From: Paraburkholderia lacunae
Lineage (GTDB): Bacteria; Pseudomonadota; Gammaproteobacteria; Burkholderiales; Burkholderiaceae
NCBI RefSeq assembly: GCF_003353175.1
Contig: NZ_QHKS01000031.1
Span: 17,658-81,657 of the forward strand
Length of the DNA stretch: 64,000 nt
Reading direction: 5' to 3'
The translations under genes were made by a program, and so were the position numbers. Shown here in pieces: positions 45,255-54,123 of the stretch. The notes beneath the pieces were generated by a model that was given only the letters and a program-made list of their open reading frames with translations, did no database searches and had not been told where the DNA came from. Within the stretch, counting starts at the first letter, position 1. Each line of letters opens with the position of its first letter.

Positions 45255-45546
45255 TTCCCCCGAACCGGCCGGCGCCGCAGGGCGATTAACCGCGTCTTTT
45301 GCCGGGTGCGCCGGAAGTTAGCAGCGTGATTCATCAACAAGTCGTAAATTTCCCGATAACTGGAAAAGAAAATAACGCTGGACCTTCACAGAAAACGATT
45401 GCAATAATTTTTCGGCTGCCAAGACGGTATCCTCATGCTCGGGCAAGCGCGGGCTGAAGCAAGCAGGCCTCGCCTGCCCGCATGACGCACAGCCGTTCCT
45501 CGATTCGGCGTGCGAGAGCCAACGAAGAAAGTAATGAGGAACGCTG

Positions 45547-46350
45547 ATGGAACCCACCCCAGCCCACTGCACGCGCGTTATCTGGTCCGGTTCCGCCGGC
45601 CGTTCGATGCCGGCTGTCATGCAGCGTCATGGGGCGCGGGCTTTACGGCCGCCCCATCTGATCGCCGACCCGTCGCCCGCCGTGGTGTTCGTCGATTGCG
45701 CCAGCGTCAAGGCCGGTTTCGAAATCGAAAAATTGCCGAGAACGGCCACGAGCACTACCTGATTCCGGTGCTGCCCGAATGCTCGGCGGAGCGCATCGTC
45801 CCGCTGATCGCACGTGGTGCCAATAATGTCGCCGACGAACTGGACCTGCTCGATCCCGAGCCGATCATTACGCGCGCGCTCGATCAAACCAGGATGCTCT
45901 CCTTTGCACGTGACAGCGCCGCCTATTTTTCCACGTTGCAGAGTCACGCGGACGGCATGATCTCCCCGGTGTTCTTCAAGGACGCGAACGGCATCTACAC
46001 CGGCTGCAACGCCGTGTTCGAGCGTTTTCTCGGCAAGAGCGTCTGCGATGTCGCGCCCCCCGGACCTCGCACTCACCTGTCACAAGGCCGATCTCGACCT
46101 CGCGTCCGAAGGCGGCATCCAGATTTATACGGCGGGGGGGCCCGGCCGTGCCGGCCTGGTGCGCACGGTGCGCTTCCATAAAGGCGTGGTTCATGACGAC
46201 GGCGGACGCGTCACCGGCATCGTCGGCGCGATGCACGACATCGGCAACGAGCGTGGTCACGAGGCCGCGCGCCTGGAAATCGAGGAAGTCACGCAGCACG
46301 TGTCCGCGAATACGTGGAAAGGCGACGGCTTTTCGCCCTCGGTCGATCAT
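45547..46350 (+). pseudogene. frameshifted PAS-domain gene
   Basis: The reading frame starts MEPTPAHCTRVIWSG and includes a PAS-like core (PVFFKDANGIYTGCNAVFERFLGK ... LALTCHKADLDLA ... QIYTA ... VRTVRFHKGVVHDDGGRVTGIVGAMHDI). It changes frame twice: one base short in a run of A at 45728-45732 and one base extra in a run of C at 46056-46061. A run of seven G at 46134-46140 lies in a poorly fitting stretch. PAS domains sense small ligands or redox. It could be a true pseudogene or homopolymer sequencing errors. Downstream is an ECF sigma gene, perhaps once co-translated. Confidence 0.75.
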
Positions 46351-46882
46351 GACCGGCCCCTTCTTCAATTGCATCGCGGCCGGCGACGCATCCGCACTCT
46401 CGCGCCTGTACCGGCGCTACCATCGGCGGCTCGCACGCTTTCTGAACCGGCTCACCTGGAAAAACGAGCTGATCGACGAAATCGTCAACGACACCTTCAT
46501 GATCGTGTGGCAAAAGGCAGGTGATTTCCGGGGCGATTCGAACGTCTCGACATGGATCATCGGCATTGCGTATCGCCCCGCCCTGCGTGCCTTGCGCGAT
46601 CAGCGCCGTTCGGAGTTCGAGTTGCTGGACGTCGACCATGTCGATTCGATGGTTCAGTACTGGCATGACCATGAGCTCTCCGACCTGCTGTCCAAGGCGC
46701 TCGATCTGTTGCCTGCCAAACAGCGTCTCGTGATGGCGCTGGCGTACGTCCTCGGCCATTCCGTCGAGGAGATCTCGCAGATCACCGAGTGCCCGGTCAC
46801 GACGGTCAAGGCGCGCATGCACCAGGTAAGCTGCAAGCTGCGCGAAACAACGGAAGTACCTGGCAAGGCGAAATGTATTTAA
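46349..46882 (+). CDS. ECF-family RNA polymerase sigma factor
   Basis: A 177-residue sigma-70 family protein. Region 2 is ALSRLYRRYHRRLARFLNRLTW ... IDEIVNDTFMIVWQKAGDFRG with the usual core-binding helix; region 4 is LPAKQRLVMALAYVLGHSVEEISQITECPVTTVKARMHQ. No anti-sigma gene is visible. PrhI, an ECF factor, sits above HrpG in Ralstonia, but membership of that subgroup cannot be shown here. It starts where the PAS frame would end. Confidence 0.9.
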   Translation: MTGPFFNCIAAGDASALSRLYRRYHRRLARFLNRLTWKNELIDEIVNDTFMIVWQKAGDFRGDSNVSTWIIGIAYRPALRALRDQRRSEFELLDVDHVDSMVQYWHDHELSDLLSKALDLLPAKQRLVMALAYVLGHSVEEISQITECPVTTVKARMHQVSCKLRETTEVPGKAKCI

Positions 46883-47013
46883 AGGCGGCGACATCCTCCG
46901 AAAAACGCAAGGTGGTGTTCGCAAACGAAAGCGATATCGATCCGCCTGGCGGCGAACCGAATAGGTACGTTCCCCCCTCCCAGCTCGTGGCAGCGCAACC
47001 GATGTAGAAAACG

Positions 47014-47074
47014 TTCGCCCAAAGCCCCCTCGTTTCGGCGCCATGCCAGCGCGCCCGATCGCGCTGCTTATGAT
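47014..47074 (+). promoter_or_regulatory. hrpII box and -10 for the aminopropyltransferase-like gene
   Basis: TTCG (47014-47017), 16 bases, TTCG (47034-47037), 31 bases, TATGAT (47069-47074). The ATG at 47119 follows 44 bp later. Confidence 0.78.
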
Positions 47075-47118
47075 GAAGGCCCAAGCAGCGCGCCCCTGAC
47101 ATTTCTATCGCGAACGAC

Positions 47119-47946
47119 ATGCTCAAACACGACAACCTGCAAATTGTTGACGCCGGTCACGAAGGACGCTGCCCGCCACTCACCTTTTCGAAGCGGGACG
47201 GGCTGCTGTACATGCACAACGGTGACGAGTGGGACTCGACGTTCGGGTGTATGGTGCTCGATCATCCAACGTTTCTCTGGATGGAGTATGCGCAAAAAAT
47301 GATGTCGTGGATGCTCTTCGCTGAGCGCTTCTATGAAAAGCCGCGCCTCATCGCGCAACTGGGACTGGGCGCCGGAGCGTTGGCCCGCTTCTGTCACGCC
47401 CGCTTTCCGCTCGCGCGTGTCGAAGTCGTCGACATCAACCCCGCGGTCATCGACGCGTGCCGCGAGATGTTCTGCATGCCGCCCGAGGGCGAGCGCCTCG
47501 CTCTCATCGAAGCGGACGCGATGGACTATCTCAGCGCGCAAGAGCACCGGGCATCGATCGACATCTTGCAGGTGGACCTTTATCTAAGCGAACGCGATGG
47601 GCCGGTGGGGCAAGGCAGCGCATTCTACCGGGCCTGTTTCGACAGCCTCGCGACGGACGGCATGATGACGATCAACATCTTCGGCCCGGACCTGGCGGCG
47701 GTGACGCGGCAGAACCTGCAATGGCTGTCCGAGCTATTCGATGCGGTGCTGCGGTTGCCGTGCGAGGACAACAACATTCTCATCTGCTTCAAGCGTGCGC
47801 CGGTCATCGATATGCAGCAACTGAAAGTGAAAGCGGCCGCGCTCGAGTCGTTTACTGGAATCCCCGCGTCTTCGTGGGTGTTTTTCCGTCGCGACGGCGA
47901 AGCGCTCGATCGCGAGAAGGCCCTGAAACTTGAGGCAGTGGTCTAG
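47119..47946 (+). CDS. spermidine-synthase/methyltransferase-fold protein under hrpII control
   Basis: A 275-residue Rossmann enzyme related to polyamine aminopropyltransferases and class I methyltransferases. The nucleotide-binding motif is AQLGLGAGALARFCHARFP, then VEVVDINPAVIDACREMF with the acidic residue that contacts ribose, and IDILQVDLYLSERDGP where synthases carry the catalytic Asp. It lacks a signal peptide. An exact hrpII box 82 bp upstream is unexpected for a metabolic gene. It could be an effector, or a secreted-signal or small-molecule pathway gene like the HrpB-dependent non-effectors of Ralstonia. It converges on the next regulator, overlapping by four bases. Confidence 0.75.
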   Translation: MLKHDNLQIVDAGHEGRCPPLTFSKRDGLLYMHNGDEWDSTFGCMVLDHPTFLWMEYAQKMMSWMLFAERFYEKPRLIAQLGLGAGALARFCHARFPLARVEVVDINPAVIDACREMFCMPPEGERLALIEADAMDYLSAQEHRASIDILQVDLYLSERDGPVGQGSAFYRACFDSLATDGMMTINIFGPDLAAVTRQNLQWLSELFDAVLRLPCEDNNILICFKRAPVIDMQQLKVKAAALESFTGIPASSWVFFRRDGEALDREKALKLEAVV

Positions 47947-48671
47947 GCGAATTGCTCAACGCGCGCCAGCGCGTTGCCTGCTTCGCCAATCGACGCAACG
48001 CTGTCCAGCTTGTAGCCGAGCGCATAAACGGTCTTCAGATTCAAGCCGTTTCGAGGCGACAAACGCAGCTTCTTGCGCAGCTTGTAGATGTGTTGCTCGA
48101 TGGAGCGCGCGGCCACGTCCTCGCATGAGCCCCACACGCCACCGGCGATCTGCGCGCGGGTCACGAACTTGCCCGGATTCGAAAAGAACAGCCACGCCAT
48201 CTTGAATTCGCGCGGCGTCAGCGGTATCTCGACGCCGTCGAGGGTCAGCACGCCGAGATCTCTTCTCAACACATAGCCGCCCAGCGTGACGGTGTCCGCA
48301 CCCGCCCGATGGTTTTCACGCTGAAGCACAACATGCGCGCGCAGACGCACCTGCTCCGGATCGAAGCGATACGCCACGTCGGTGGCGCCCGCGTTGATCC
48401 ACCCGAGCATGGCGGTCCAGTCCGGAAACGGCGTGAGAACGATCGCGGGCGTGCACGCAGCCGCGTTGCAATGGCGCCACGACAGCAACGAATCGAGCAG
48501 CAATGATCTGTTCTTCGCGTCGATCAGCACGAGGTCGTACGTGGAGGCGCGCATTGCACGCACGAGCGGCAACTCGCCGTCAAACGATTCGACGGCAATC
48601 GAATCACCGGCAAGACAGCCGGCCAGATCGCGGGTCAATATGGGGTCCTCGGTCACTAGGGCGAATCGCAT
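47943..48671 (-). CDS. second HrpG-like (PrhG-like) OmpR-family response regulator
   Basis: A 242-residue regulator starting at 48671 behind AGGAGAAG. The receiver has YDLVLIDAKN (phospho-acceptor Asp) and Arg in place of the conserved Lys (GATDVAYRFD); the winged helix carries LTPREFKMAWLFFSNPGKFVTRAQIAGGVWG and LKTVYALGYKL. By eye it matches the HrpG at 42730-43584 over its whole length, roughly half the residues. In Ralstonia a second HrpG-family regulator, PrhG, also acts on hrpB. The HrpG C-terminal tail is absent. Confidence 0.82.
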   Translation of the reverse strand: MRFALVTEDPILTRDLAGCLAGDSIAVESFDGELPLVRAMRASTYDLVLIDAKNRSLLLDSLLSWRHCNAAACTPAIVLTPFPDWTAMLGWINAGATDVAYRFDPEQVRLRAHVVLQRENHRAGADTVTLGGYVLRRDLGVLTLDGVEIPLTPREFKMAWLFFSNPGKFVTRAQIAGGVWGSCEDVAARSIEQHIYKLRKKLRLSPRNGLNLKTVYALGYKLDSVASIGEAGNALARVEQFA

Positions 48672-49353
48672 GTCTTCTCCTGGTCGGCCTGATATCAATG
48701 AATCGTTCATACGGACGGGTTGGATCGTTCTCGGTCCCGGTTCCGGTAAGTGCCACCGGGAGCGAAACCGGATGCGCTGCCGCGCCGGCGGTCCGGCGTC
48801 TTGCCCACGCGCCCCGTCGTGCAGCAGGCATGCCGCATATCGCTGAACCCTCGCAGCCACGGCGCATCGCGGCGCACTCGCCGGCACGCCCTTACTGAAC
48901 GTTCAGGATGCGCTGACACGAGAATCCGCGCATCCTGACTCGGCTTCTATTGCCCGCGTCGGCATGGTTGCGGCGCTCGTATCGCGCATCGTGGCTTGCC
49001 GACAAATTTCTTCGGTCGTTCGCAACTTTCCTCGCGCTCGACGTCACTTACCGTCATATTTCCAATTTCACTCCGGCAGATTGCGAGCACGACCTCATGT
49101 CACCTAACCCGAACGGCGGCATCTGAGCGGCTACGCGCGAATTCGCATATCGCAAGCGTTTAGTCAGGCAGCGTTACCGACGGCGGATCGTCATCGTCGT
49201 CGAGACGATCGCTTGGTGTTACTGCCTCGATATTTGTCCGGTCACGTTTATCGGTTAGGATTGGCACGACCCTGGCAGCGGCGCGGCGCCGGGTCGTTCA
49301 GATGGCTTGACCACGGTCACAGTCCCCGATCTACCGGAACGTGAACGAACAAT
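48672..49353. other. intergenic region, no gene seen
   Basis: About 680 bp between the HrpG-like gene and the TorF-like gene. I see no coding frame with ribosome site or family content and no hrpII box. A 12-bp palindrome (CTGAACGTTCAG, 48895-48906) and an imperfect GC hairpin around 49267-49298 are the only structures noted. Confidence 0.4.
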
Positions 49354-50115
49354 ATGGAGTTGCAGCGTCCTTTGTCCCCGCGTTGCCGCGGTGCAGCCTG
49401 CTTACCCGGCCTGCTTCGATGCTGCACTGCGCTCGTCATGCTTGCAGTTTTATCCGCGCCCGCCACAGCCACAAGCGACGATTGGCAGTTCGAGGCGGGT
49501 ATCACCACCAACAAGGTCACCCGCGGCATGGACATCGGCAACGGGCAGCCGTCGGTTAGTGCGGGGGCCAACTGGTATCCGGGCAACGGCTTCTTTGCGG
49601 GCGCGTCCGTGGCGTCACTCCGGTCCGCCCGCAGTCCGACCAACGGCGCGGAAGTTGTCGCCAACGGCGGATACGGTTGGCGATTGGCCGGCGACTGGAG
49701 CGCCCAGGCCATGCTCTCGCACTACCAGTTCCTCCAGGGATCGCAGTCCTCGCGCCTCAACTACGACGAACTGGTGCTAACCGCCGGCTGGCGCGACTCA
49801 GTGTTCGCCTCGGTCGCGCTCTCGCCGAATACGGGCTTTGGGCCGTCGCCGAGTTCGCGAGCTGTCTCGTATGACCTGGTGGGCCGCCTGCCGCTCGTGC
49901 ACGGCTGGACTGCGACGGCCGGCATCGGCTACTACGATCTGCACACGGTGCTCGGCCTCGGGTACGTCTACGGTAACGTCGGGCTGACTTATCAGTTTCG
50001 CGCGTGGCAATTCGACGTGTCGTTCATCGCGACGAACGATGAAGCCAAGGCCAAGGCGAAGCTTGGGCCGGGCGCGAGCAATCGCTGGATCGCCGATGTC
50101 ATCTGGCATTTCTGA
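49354..50115 (+). CDS. TorF-family putative outer-membrane porin
   Basis: A 253-residue protein with a hydrophobic leader (CTALVMLAVLSAPATA) and then alternating aromatic and hydrophobic beta-strands (DDWQFEAGITTNKVTRGMDIGNG, SAGANWYPGNGFFAGAS), ending in Phe, the outer-membrane insertion signature. The pattern matches the TorF (conserved hypothetical) porin family. Start codon is uncertain because no ribosome site is clear. It precedes the subtilase gene by 51 bp. Confidence 0.8.
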   Translation: MELQRPLSPRCRGAACLPGLLRCCTALVMLAVLSAPATATSDDWQFEAGITTNKVTRGMDIGNGQPSVSAGANWYPGNGFFAGASVASLRSARSPTNGAEVVANGGYGWRLAGDWSAQAMLSHYQFLQGSQSSRLNYDELVLTAGWRDSVFASVALSPNTGFGPSPSSRAVSYDLVGRLPLVHGWTATAGIGYYDLHTVLGLGYVYGNVGLTYQFRAWQFDVSFIATNDEAKAKAKLGPGASNRWIADVIWHF

Positions 50116-50166
50116 GCGGCGGCGTAACTTTTTACCCGGCAACGCGCACCTACGGCTATTTACATC

Positions 50167-51576
50167 ATGAATCGAGTTGCCATGACGCCCAAGGACCGCT
50201 ATGTCCCGCATTTTCCGTTCGGCGCGGGTTCGGCAGTGAACGGCGGCGTTCGCGGCACGTGGGCCGCCATGGTGCGGCGCACGTGCCTTTGCTGGCTGTC
50301 CCTGTGCGCCGCCTTCGCGGTGTCCGCGTGCGCGCTCGTGCCCGCGACGCCCGACCCCGCTGTCGCGACGCAGCAGATGAAAGCGCGTCCCGAGCGAATG
50401 ATCGTGCTGGCCGTCGCCAATCCTCCGGAAACGCTCATGCTGCGAGCCGGCTCGACTGCCGCCGGCTACGGCGCGGCTGGCGGCTATTCGCCGGGCGGCA
50501 GCGCGCGGGCTCAGGTCGCCGCGCTCGCGCGGCAATACGGCTTGCACGAGGTGTCGGCGTGGCCGATCCCGTCGCTGAAGGTGCATTGCGCGATGCTGGA
50601 AATCGCCGACGGCGCGCGGCGCGATGAAGTGCTCGCGCGGCTCGCTGCCGATCCTCGCGTGCGTCTCGCGCAGCCGTTGCAGACCTTCGATCTGCTCGGC
50701 GAGGCGCCGCATGGCAGCGGCTATACCGACTTGCAGCAGGGTTTTCGCGAGATCGGCGCGGACGCCGCGCAAAAGGTCACACGCGGCGATTCGGTGCGCG
50801 TCGCGGTGATCGACACCGGCGTCGACACCACCCACCCCGATCTGCACGGCCGCATTGTCGGGACCCGCAATTTCGTCGACGAGGACTGGCAGCAATTCAA
50901 TCGCGACCTGCACGGCACCGCGGTCGCGGGCGTCATCGCGGCGGATCGCGCCGGCGGCCCGGACGGCAGCGCCGGCATCGAAGGCGTCGCGCCACACGCG
51001 AAAGTGATCGCGGTCAAGGCCTGCTGGCAAGCGGACAATCGCAGCGGGCCTTCGCGGTGCAATTCGTTCACGCTCGCCGAAGCGATCCAGTCGGCGCTCG
51101 AGGCGCACGCACAGATCATCAATCTGAGTCTGGGCGGGCCGGCGGACCCGCTGCTGAGTCAACTGATCGAACTGTCGGTGAAAAAAGGTGTGATCGTGGT
51201 CGGGGCAGTGCTGCCGGACGGCGACCTGAAAGCGTTTCCGGTCGGCGTGACGGGCGTGATCGCCGTCGATTCGGCTCGCGCTGCGAATGGCCCCGCCTCC
51301 GACCCCGCTGCACGCGTGCTGTACGCGCCGGGCCGTGACATCCTGACGCTCACGCCGGGCGGACATTACGACTTCGTCTCGGGCTCGTCGTTCGCGGCAG
51401 CGAATGTGACGGGCACCATCGCATTGCTGCTCGGGCTGCAGCCAAATCTCGACGCGCATTCGATCGAGGTGCTGCTTGACCAGACAAGCGGCCCGAGCCG
51501 GCAGTATGGCCGCGTCATCAATGCGTGCCGCGCGATTACCGCGCTTCACCGCCCCTGCGTCGAGGCGGCCCGTTGA
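50167..51576 (+). CDS. S8-family (subtilisin-like) serine protease lipoprotein
   Basis: A 469-residue protein. After a hydrophobic N-terminus a lipobox-like V-S-A-C puts a lipid Cys at 55. The catalytic triad is present: Asp216 (VAVIDTGVDTTHPDLHG), His249 (DLHGTAVAGVI) and Ser408 (SGSSFAAANVTG). The oxyanion Asn of the AAGNEG block appears replaced, since VIVVGAVLPDGD aligns Pro with it. A 120-residue prodomain-like region precedes the triad. It would act in the periplasm or outer membrane. Confidence 0.85.
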   Translation: MNRVAMTPKDRYVPHFPFGAGSAVNGGVRGTWAAMVRRTCLCWLSLCAAFAVSACALVPATPDPAVATQQMKARPERMIVLAVANPPETLMLRAGSTAAGYGAAGGYSPGGSARAQVAALARQYGLHEVSAWPIPSLKVHCAMLEIADGARRDEVLARLAADPRVRLAQPLQTFDLLGEAPHGSGYTDLQQGFREIGADAAQKVTRGDSVRVAVIDTGVDTTHPDLHGRIVGTRNFVDEDWQQFNRDLHGTAVAGVIAADRAGGPDGSAGIEGVAPHAKVIAVKACWQADNRSGPSRCNSFTLAEAIQSALEAHAQIINLSLGGPADPLLSQLIELSVKKGVIVVGAVLPDGDLKAFPVGVTGVIAVDSARAANGPASDPAARVLYAPGRDILTLTPGGHYDFVSGSSFAAANVTGTIALLLGLQPNLDAHSIEVLLDQTSGPSRQYGRVINACRAITALHRPCVEAAR

Positions 51577-51602
51577 ACAGGACCGCCGCAATGCGGCGAT
51601 GA

Positions 51603-51893
51603 CTAATCTTCGCGAAGGCGCTCGTCACGCAAACGTTCGGCACGCAACCGCTCCGACCGCAAGCGCTCCACACGCAATCGATCCGAACGCAATCGATCCG
51701 AACGCAAACGTTCTGAGCGCAGCTGTTCTTCTCTGTGACGTTCGGCGCGCACATCGTCGTCGTGGGTGCTAACTTGAAGCAAGCTCGCGCAGTCGTCAGC
51801 CGTTGCACAAGGTTGCGAAAACGCATTCGCGGGTGCAAGCAGCAGTGCGCAAACAACGCCTGCGGCAAGCTTGAATGAACGCGGCAGCAACAT
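51603..51893 (-). CDS. small periplasmic protein with RLR-type heptad repeats
   Basis: A 96-residue protein with a signal peptide (FKLAAGVVCALLLAPANAFS). A short Cys-containing segment (CATADDCASLL) precedes about seven tandem copies of a five-residue unit RLRS/A/D-E/D, forming a highly charged helix. No function is known to me. The repeat is visible in the DNA as 15-base units at 51610-51720. It converges on the protease gene. Confidence 0.6.
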   Translation of the reverse strand: MLLPRSFKLAAGVVCALLLAPANAFSQPCATADDCASLLQVSTHDDDVRAERHREEQLRSERLRSDRLRSDRLRVERLRSERLRAERLRDERLRED

Positions 51894-52029
51894 TCTGAAT
51901 CCCGGTCACGGTTGAAAAAAACCATCCTCGTACCGATGGGCCGTCCGCGTCGCGCCGATAGCGAACCGGGTTGGCGCGAGACGAACCGCTTTTTTCACCG
52001 CGCGAAATGAATCTGCCGCTCCGTCTTGA

Positions 52030-52962
52030 TCAAAGCGCCTCGACCAGATCCTTGCGCCGTGTCTGGCAATACGCCGAGCACGCAAGCTGCGCCGCATTCG
52101 CGGCAGCATGAATCATCGGGCTCGCGTTCACCGGCTTGCAAATCGACACAATGATCGGCGGAGGCACGGGTTTGAGCGGCAACTCGATGAATTCGCCGCT
52201 TTGCAAGTCCTCCGCGACGAACAGGCCGGGAATGGCGGCGACGCCATAGCCGTCGCGAACCAGTTGAACGATCGCGGCGACCGAGGGCGAACAGGTGATG
52301 CGCGTTTGCCCGGCCGGCATGCCGATCTGCTGCGCCAGCGTATGAACGATGCTTTCGAGCGCGACTTGCGGCGCGGTGCCGCGCCCAAAGGTCAGAACCG
52401 GACGCTCCAGCACACGCAGCGCGAGCCCTTCGGCGCGTTTGGACAACAAGCCCCGTTTCGCAATCCAGCGAACCGGATAACTGGCAATCGCACTGGAGAC
52501 GATCTTCGTACTGTCGATGCCCTCGACCCGTATCACGAGATCGAGATCGCCGCTCAGCAGACGCCGTTGCAGCACCGAACTCGAATCGACGGTCAGGTCC
52601 ACTTCGAGCCGTGGAAAGCTCGCGTTCAACTGGGTGACGTAGTGCGCGAGCCAGCTATGCACGACCGTTTCGATGACGCCCAAGCGCAGCTTGCCGCCAA
52701 CCACGACTTCCTGGCCCGCCGCCTCCCGCAACGCGCGCGCTGCATTGACGACGTTTTTCGCGGGTCCGAGCAGATTCTGGCCCGAGGGCGTCAGCCGGAA
52801 GGTCGTCGTCGAACGGTCGACGAGTTCCGTCTTGAGTTCGTCCTCCAATGAGCGGATGCGCAGCGAAATGGTCGCCGGGGTCGCATGCAGCACGCGCGCT
52901 GTCGCTCGAAAGCTTTCGAGCTGGGCAAGCGTCACGAAGGTTTCGAGAAAGCGCGTGTTCAT
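52030..52962 (-). CDS. LysR-family transcriptional regulator
   Basis: A 310-residue LysR-type regulator: N-terminal winged HTH (FLETFVTLAQLESFRATARVLHATPATISLRIRSLEDEL) and a periplasmic-binding-fold effector domain. It is divergent from the D-glutamate cyclase operon at 53321, separated by 358 bp, and is the likely regulator of that operon. Its C-terminal tail is short and Cys-containing. Confidence 0.93.
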   Translation of the reverse strand: MNTRFLETFVTLAQLESFRATARVLHATPATISLRIRSLEDELKTELVDRSTTTFRLTPSGQNLLGPAKNVVNAARALREAAGQEVVVGGKLRLGVIETVVHSWLAHYVTQLNASFPRLEVDLTVDSSSVLQRRLLSGDLDLVIRVEGIDSTKIVSSAIASYPVRWIAKRGLLSKRAEGLALRVLERPVLTFGRGTAPQVALESIVHTLAQQIGMPAGQTRITCSPSVAAIVQLVRDGYGVAAIPGLFVAEDLQSGEFIELPLKPVPPPIIVSICKPVNASPMIHAAANAAQLACSAYCQTRRKDLVEAL

Positions 52963-53320
52963 AGGCTATGTCTGAAGATTGGGGCGGATTCCTTCATTGT
53001 TTCTGTTCGCAGTATGCCTTAACAAAAAGCTCCATTTATACGAAACAGAGCGCCTTTATGGCCGCTATTCCGAAACGACGTAGGGTATTCGCCATGCATG
53101 AACGCAGCTTTGCCACGCTGCCCTGCAAGGCCCGTCCGTAAAGGTTTTCAAGCCGCCGACCAAGCGCTTCTCCCGATGTTCACCCAACGACCGGCTACGC
53201 AAAAACCCTCACAAAACCGTTAGAAAAACCTGAACGCCAGCGGCACGAATAACTCGCTGGCGCAGCTATTTTGTTGGCCCTAATCTGCACGCCATCGCAC
53301 TCACGAACGGAATCGCCGTC
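52963..53320. other. divergent promoter region of LysR and the 5-oxoproline operon
   Basis: A 358-bp intergenic stretch between the divergent regulator and operon; no gene seen. LysR sites (T-N11-A type) are expected here, but I could not single one out. Confidence 0.45.
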
Positions 53321-54091
53321 ATGCCGCACACCTTTCGCCAGCAAGTTCGCAGCAAGGCATTTTCAGGGCCCACGGCCGGTTATTGCGGCGACTTTGCGCA
53401 AGCCAACCTCGCCATTCTGCCGAGCGCCTACGCCGGGGATTTCATGCGCTTCTGCCTACGCAATCCGAAAGCCTGCCCGCTGCTCGGCGTCGGCGAACCG
53501 GGGCAATTCGATCTGCCTATGCTAGGCCGCGACCTCGATATCCGCACCGACGTGCCCGGCTACAACGTCTATCGCGACGGCGTGCTGTGCGAGCAGCTCG
53601 CCGACATCCGCGAAGTATGGCGCGACGATCTCGTCGTGTTCGCGATCGGCTGTTCGTTCTCGTTCGAGCAGATGCTCGCGCGTGAACGCATTCCGCTGCG
53701 CCACGTCGACGAAGGCGTCAACGTGCCGATGTACCGCACCAACGTTGCGAATCAGGCAGCAGGCCGGTTCGGCGGTCGGCTCGTCGTCTCGATGCGGCCG
53801 ATGAGCGGCGCGCACGCGATTCGCGCCGTGCAGATCACGAGCCGGTTTCCGTCGGTGCACGGCGCGCCGGTGCACATCGGCGATCCGGCGGTACTCGGCA
53901 TCCAAGATCTGTCGATCCCGGATTTCGGCGATCCGGTATCGATTCATGAACACGAGCTGCCGGTCTTCTGGGCTTGCGGCGTGACGCCTCAAAGTGCCAT
54001 CGAAAGCGCGCGGCTGCCGTTCGCGATCGCGCATCGGCCTGGCCACATGCTGATCACCGACATCCCCAACGCATCGCTCGCGGTGCTCTGA
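53321..54091 (+). CDS. DUF1445 family protein, D-glutamate cyclase-like
   Basis: A 256-residue protein of the DUF1445 (YcsI-like hydro-lyase) family, conspicuous in GYCGDFAQANLAILP, FAIGCSFSFEQML and RTNVANQAAGRFGGRLVVSMRPM. Family members, including the mammalian DGLUCY, cyclise D-glutamate to 5-oxo-D-proline or act as hydro-lyases. It is first in an operon with an MFS transporter and a 5-oxoprolinase, so this reaction fits. Start codon chosen by family N-terminus; ribosome site weak. Confidence 0.88.
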   Translation: MPHTFRQQVRSKAFSGPTAGYCGDFAQANLAILPSAYAGDFMRFCLRNPKACPLLGVGEPGQFDLPMLGRDLDIRTDVPGYNVYRDGVLCEQLADIREVWRDDLVVFAIGCSFSFEQMLARERIPLRHVDEGVNVPMYRTNVANQAAGRFGGRLVVSMRPMSGAHAIRAVQITSRFPSVHGAPVHIGDPAVLGIQDLSIPDFGDPVSIHEHELPVFWACGVTPQSAIESARLPFAIAHRPGHMLITDIPNASLAVL

Positions 54092-54123
54092 CACACGGAT
54101 TGGCCGCATCACAGGAGAACCAC

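Noticed and set aside
49267..49298. GC hairpin before the TorF-like gene as a terminator or riboswitch
   Set aside because: It has a bulge and no T-tract, and no riboswitch consensus is visible, so it is left as an unassigned structure.
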